From: Hyphomicrobiales bacterium
Lineage (GTDB): Bacteria; Pseudomonadota; Alphaproteobacteria; Rhizobiales; Beijerinckiaceae
Assembly: GCA_003567055.1 (NCBI GenBank)
Contig: PXAW01000460.1
Span: 1-9,738 of the forward strand
Length of the DNA stretch: 9,738 bases
Direction of reading: 5' to 3'
The translations under genes were made by a program, and so were the position numbers. Below the pieces are notes generated by a model. It saw nothing but the letters and a program-made list of their open reading frames with translations, searched no databases and was not told the origin of the DNA. Below are positions 7,393 to 9,738 of the stretch, one piece after another. The stretch's first letter is position 1. Every line of letters starts with the position of its first letter.

Positions 7393-9552
7393 ATGCGGTA
7401 TTTCGAGATGACCAAGGGGATCGCTAGGCTGACGCTCCAGGCGCGGATTACCTTGACGATCGGACTTGTGGCACTGCTTTCCTGCGCAGCTGTGGGTTAC
7501 TATGCCTATACGAGCGCCCATGGCGCCCTTGTCGAAGCCACGCGCGACCGCCTCGCGCTGGTGGCCGATTCTCGCAGCGAGGCCCTTCAGGCCGATCTCG
7601 ACGCGACGGCCCGGGACCTCCTCACCCTCTCCGAGAACGCGACGGTGCGCATCGTGCTGGAAGACCTGCGCTCCTCGTTCCGCCTGAACGACAGGCAAAG
7701 GCGAGAATTCACGACCTTCTTCACCACGCCGCGAACGACGCAGGAGCGTATCGCACTGACCGGCGAAGGCGACAAATCGATGTATGCCTGGCGCCATACC
7801 GACGTTCACGCCTCCTTCCGGGCCATCATGCAGGAACGCGGTTATGCCGACATCATGGTGCTGACCGAGGCAGGCGAGATCATCTACACGGTCGCGAAAT
7901 ATGGCGACTTCGCCCGCGACATCGACGATGCGATCATGGCCGATACCGGCGCCGCCGCCGCTTTCGAGGCCGCGATCGATGCGCCACGGGGTGAAGTCGT
8001 GCTCATCGATTTCGCTGAATACGAACCCGCCGCGGGCGTCGCCTCGGCCTTCGTCGCAACGCCGGTCTTTTCGCATGGCCTCGACGGAATGCCTGCCGAT
8101 GGTGTCATCATCTATCGCCTCACCGCCGACGTGATCGATGCGCGCGTCGCCTCCCGCGACGGCCTCGGCCAGACGGGTGAGAGCTATCTGGTCGGCGCCG
8201 ACGGGCTGCTGCGTTCGAACCGCCCGCTGGTGGACGGTGACAGCGCCCTGACGCCGCTGAATCGCCCCGCCGTCGAGCAGGCGGGAATGGGCACGTTCAC
8301 CTTCACCGATGAGAACGGTGCGGCCCGTTTCGCCGAGAAGCGCGCCATCTCATGGCTCGGCCAGGACTTCTATCTGGTCACGGATCAGACGACGGCGGAA
8401 GCGCTCGCCGATGTGGTCGCCACGGCGCGCGGGATCATCATCGCCACCCTCTCCATACTGGGCGGCACACTGGTTGTCGCGGTGCTGACGGGGCGCTCCA
8501 TCGTGCGCCCGATCAAGGCGCTGACCGGCACCCTTCACCGTCTGGCGGAGGATTCGAACGTCACCCATATCGCGGGCGAAGAGCGCAGCGACGAGATCGG
8601 TGACATCGCCCGCGCCGTCGGCGGCATCCGCAACCGCGTCCAGGCCGATGCGCAGCAGCGCGCACGCGAAGCCGAAGCTGCGGCTGAGGCGCAGAATGCG
8701 GCGCGCTCCGAAGCGATGCAGGCGCTCGCGAGCGATCTCGAAGCAGCCATCGGCGAGGCTGTCGGCGCGCTCGGCGGTCAGGCGGATGCGCTGACCCGCG
8801 CGGCGCGCGGCATGGCCGATCAGTCGGAGCGCGCCCGTTCCGGCTCGGACCGGGTTGCGGAAGGCGCGCAGACGGCAAGCCATTCCGTGGCCGATGTGGC
8901 GAGCTCGACGGAGCAATTGTCGAACTCGATCATGGAAATCTCGCAGCTGATCACCCGCTCGGCGCAGGTCACTCAGGAAACCGACCGCTTCGCCGCCGAT
9001 ACCGGCACCGTCGTCGCCTCCCTGAGCGAATGCGCCTCGCGCATCGGCGAGATCGTCGGGCTGATCGAAAGCATCGCCAACCAGACCAACCTGCTCGCCC
9101 TCAACGCCACGATCGAAGCGGCACGCGCCGGTGAAGCCGGCAAGGGCTTCGCCGTCGTGGCAGCGGAAGTGAAGGGCCTCGCCACGCAGACCGCGAAGGC
9201 CACCGAGGAGATCGGCCTGCAAATCGCCGAGATGCGCGCGGCTACCGATCAGGCCGTCGGCGCCGTCGGAGAGATCCAGAGCAAGGTCGGCGAGATCTCT
9301 TCGGCCATGACCTCCGTCTCCGCCGCCGTCGAGGAGCAATCCGCAGCCACCCAGACCATCGCGTTGAGCGCCGATACGGCGCGGGCCGGCGCCTCGCATG
9401 TCAGCGAGGACATCGCCGATGTCCGCAGCATGATCACCTCGGCCGACGAGGCCGCCGACGAGGTCGTGCAGACCGCCGCCTCGCTGCAGGAGCAGGCCGA
9501 TCTGGTCAATTCCCGGGTGCGCAGTTTCCTGCAGCAGATCCGGGCAGCATGA
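7393..9552 (+). CDS. Methyl-accepting chemotaxis protein with periplasmic Cache-type sensor
   Basis: A 719-residue transmembrane chemoreceptor. Order: short basic cytoplasmic start; membrane helix 1 (about 18-40); large periplasmic sensor (about 41-345); membrane helix 2 (about 346-367); HAMP (about 368-420, beginning [12 protein letters not shown]); long coiled-coil signalling domain to the end. The sensor shows Cache-family landmarks: [20 protein letters not shown] (150-169), [10 protein letters not shown] (203-212) and [20 protein letters not shown] (257-276). The kinase-control tip is [19 protein letters not shown] with [20 protein letters not shown], about 553-592. No CheR/CheB tethering pentapeptide ends the protein (FLQQIRAA), so adaptation would rely on other receptors or direct CheR binding. 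The ATG at 7393 has AGGAG 6 nt upstream. The frame is open back to a TTG inside the preceding terminator, and that stretch is rejected. The ligand is unknown. Confidence 0.92.
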   Translation: MRYFEMTKGIARLTLQARITLTIGLVALLSCAAVGYYAYTSAHGALVEATRDRLALVADSRSEALQADLDATARDLLTLSENATVRIVLEDLRSSFRLNDRQRREFTTFFTTPRTTQERIALTGEGDKSMYAWRHTDVHASFRAIMQERGYADIMVLTEAGEIIYTVAKYGDFARDIDDAIMADTGAAAAFEAAIDAPRGEVVLIDFAEYEPAAGVASAFVATPVFSHGLDGMPADGVIIYRLTADVIDARVASRDGLGQTGESYLVGADGLLRSNRPLVDGDSALTPLNRPAVEQAGMGTFTFTDENGAARFAEKRAISWLGQDFYLVTDQTTAEALADVVATARGIIIATLSILGGTLVVAVLTGRSIVRPIKALTGTLHRLAEDSNVTHIAGEERSDEIGDIARAVGGIRNRVQADAQQRAREAEAAAEAQNAARSEAMQALASDLEAAIGEAVGALGGQADALTRAARGMADQSERARSGSDRVAEGAQTASHSVADVASSTEQLSNSIMEISQLITRSAQVTQETDRFAADTGTVVASLSECASRIGEIVGLIESIANQTNLLALNATIEAARAGEAGKGFAVVAAEVKGLATQTAKATEEIGLQIAEMRAATDQAVGAVGEIQSKVGEISSAMTSVSAAVEEQSAATQTIALSADTARAGASHVSEDIADVRSMITSADEAADEVVQTAASLQEQADLVNSRVRSFLQQIRAA

Positions 9553-9571
9553 GCCTGTTAGCCGCGTGACG

Positions 9572-9611
9572 AAACTTCATGTCAATGCAGACATGCGTTG
9601 ACATGAAGTTT
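9572..9611. terminator. 40-nt near-perfect hairpin after the chemoreceptor gene
   Basis: AAACTTCATGTCAA (9572-9585) and TTGACATGAAGTTT (9598-9611) are perfect reverse complements. The 12 nt between them can extend the stem by a G-T wobble and GCA/TGC around a GACA tetraloop, giving about 18 pairs. It starts 20 nt after the stop codon, so a terminator or mRNA 3'-end stabiliser is the simplest reading. A proper T-run is lacking; GATTATATAATTTT follows. Because it is symmetrical it could also be a protein-binding site. Confidence 0.5.
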
Positions 9612-9627
9612 GATTATATAATTTTGA

Positions 9628-9656
9628 TTGTGATTTGCGTGTAAATTAGGGATAAT
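9628..9656 (+). promoter_or_regulatory. Candidate sigma-70 promoter for the gene at the right edge
   Basis: TTGTGA (9628-9633), 17 nt, GATAAT (9651-9656) is a good promoter match inside a notably AT-rich stretch. A dyad, GTGTA (9639-9643) and TACAC (9656-9660), straddles the spacer and -10 element and could be an operator. Predicted initiation is near 9663, leaving a leader of about 20 nt before the ATG. Confidence 0.5.
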
Positions 9657-9683
9657 ACACTATATTATTAAGGAGTAGATTTT

Positions 9684-9738
9684 ATGTTACGCATTGAAAG
9701 CAACACCCCGTCGCCCTTCTCTTCTGGCAAGACCGTCG
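9684..9738 (+). CDS. Unknown protein, N-terminal fragment (runs off window)
   Basis: Only the first 18 codons are visible: MLRIESNTPSPFSSGKTV. The ATG at 9684 has an excellent AGGAG (9671-9675) with an 8-nt spacer and follows a plausible promoter, so this is very likely a real gene start. The visible residues are polar, with no signal peptide or membrane segment. I do not recognise the family. Confidence 0.6.
   Translation, partial: MLRIESNTPSPFSSGKTV

Noticed and set aside
8350..9399. Minus-strand open frame (349 codons) antisense to the chemoreceptor signalling domain
   Set aside because: Mirror of a repetitive Ala/Glu-rich coiled coil; composition artefact with no family signature.

Overview
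The window looks like ordinary chromosome from a high-GC alphaproteobacterium, most likely of the order Hyphomicrobiales. This rests on PhaR, a CheZ-type phosphatase with the alphaproteobacterial layout, an L,D-transpeptidase with an SSGC active site, and overall GC-rich coding. I cannot name a genus from sequence alone. I see no rRNA, tRNA, CRISPR array, insertion sequence, prophage or clear mobile-element boundary.

Left part (1-2990, all on the minus strand). Read in the direction of transcription, phaR (PHA synthesis regulator) comes first. After a 219-nt gap comes a probable operon: a GT4 glycosyltransferase with a GTG start and strong Shine-Dalgarno, then two fluoride-channel genes of the CrcB/FluC family. 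The two channel genes overlap by one base (TGATG). After 88 nt comes the 5' end of a short-start membrane protein that runs off the window. The two FluC subunits differ in charge distribution and in the phenylalanine-box motif, as expected for an antiparallel hetero-oligomeric channel.

Middle (2991-4989). ettA (ABC-F translation factor) is divergent from phaR across a 260-bp regulatory region and is read on the plus strand. It ends at a symmetrical hairpin that can terminate transcription in both directions, since the next gene, a CheZ-like chemotaxis phosphatase, converges on it from the minus strand.

Right part (4990-9738). The cheZ-like gene and an exported L,D-transpeptidase (plus strand) are divergent, separated by a 350-nt region with no gene. 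The transpeptidase ends at a textbook intrinsic terminator. A large methyl-accepting chemotaxis protein with a periplasmic Cache-type sensor follows. Behind it is a nearly perfect 40-nt hairpin and then a markedly AT-rich leader with a good promoter and Shine-Dalgarno for a gene cut by the window end (first 18 codons visible).

The genes form several unrelated housekeeping and accessory units: carbon-storage control, fluoride export plus glycolipid or glycan synthesis, translation, chemotaxis and cell-wall cross-linking. I found no convincing new multi-gene system. The points most worth a second look are the asymmetric FluC pair coupled to a glycosyltransferase, the CheZ-like gene outside a che operon, and the hairpin plus AT-rich leader at the right edge.
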